Assembly: GCA_023376005.1 (NCBI GenBank)
Contig: CM042142.1
Span: 51,674,284-51,738,283, forward strand
Direction: 5' to 3'
DNA from: Doryteuthis pealeii
Taxonomy: Eukaryota; Mollusca; Cephalopoda; Myopsida; Loliginidae
DNA length: 64,000 nt
Part shown: one piece after another, positions 63,776 to 64,000 of the stretch
Position numbering within the stretch: position 1 is the stretch's first letter
Layout of the letters: each line of letters starts with the position of its first letter
Translations under genes and position numbers: made by a program
Notes under the pieces: model-generated
Seen by the model: the letters and a program-made list of their open reading frames with translations, nothing else
What the model was told of the DNA's origin: nothing
The model's database searches: none

Positions 63776-64000
63776 TCTATGTCTATTCATGATGATGCTT
63801 TTTGAATGGGTTCATTTATTATTTCTATGGGATAGTTACTGTGGATGAATCGTTGAGCTAATAAGTTTATATTGTAATGATATTCAAAGGAGAGCAAATA
63901 CGTTTAATGCGTAAGCAAGAGCTGTATATTATGGACTTTTAAGATTAAGTGGGTGACAGTTATTAAAATCTAGGTATCTGTGGTTGTCAGTGGCTTGAAG
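63776..64000. other. No recognised feature
   Basis: Unassigned DNA to the window end. Confidence 0.4.

Overview
This is an AT-rich, repeat-saturated stretch of an animal nuclear genome, with no prokaryotic features. Long (TA)n, (CA)n, (CTAT)n, (GAAA)n and (TC)n tracts, several tRNA-derived SINE families, RTE/CR1-like LINE debris with C2H2 tails, mariner fossils, many short Helitrons and hammerhead-ribozyme repeats together suggest a spiralian, most likely a mollusc and perhaps a cephalopod. That placement is inference; nothing here fixes the species.

Host coding sequence is almost absent. The one exon recognised with good support lies on the minus strand at 17611-17803: the N-terminal domain of a cytosolic carboxypeptidase (CCP2/3, AGBL2/3-like; tubulin deglutamylase family), bounded by an acceptor AG and a GTAAGT donor. 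A second plausible minus-strand exon, with a start codon and a GTGAGTAA donor, is at 41494-41709. Its product is not recognised, but its phase is compatible with splicing to the carboxypeptidase exon. If both belong to one gene, much of the window is intron. Nearly every other open frame is a microsatellite translation or transposon debris.

Repeat content. (1) Three short non-autonomous Helitron families (5' TC, 3' hairpin then CTAG): family I (about 630 bp, TCTTATTATAATGG start), family II (about 350-400 bp, ATATATAAAGGGCAG start) and family III. Four family II copies sit head-to-tail at 15749-17594. (2) SINE A (tRNA-like head, about 240 bp), SINE B (tRNA-like head, about 270 bp), and retroposon C (about 590 bp, 12-13 bp target-site duplications), which shares its 3' tail with a 5S-rRNA-derived SINE. 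(3) LINE C-terminal fragments of at least four types. (4) Mariner/IS630-type remnants, a TIR element at 3549-4702 and a solo LTR at 58677-58958. (5) Two palindromic MITEs with telomere-like CCCTAA DNA at their centre.

The most interesting system is hammerhead-ribozyme repeats. One class is SINE-like: a tRNA-like promoter, then a minimal hammerhead, then (TA)n (5765-5975, 8178-8515, 20551-20895, 42735-43035, 52326-52625). The other class is foldback elements up to about 430 bp whose loop regions carry hammerheads or eroded hammerheads, often one on each strand. The best is 50885-51315, with two near-perfect ribozymes in inverted orientation and a partial tandem duplication. The hammerheads at 5923-5964 and 51171-51215 have all core nucleotides and three paired stems, and their stem III palindromes could also pair between two molecules.
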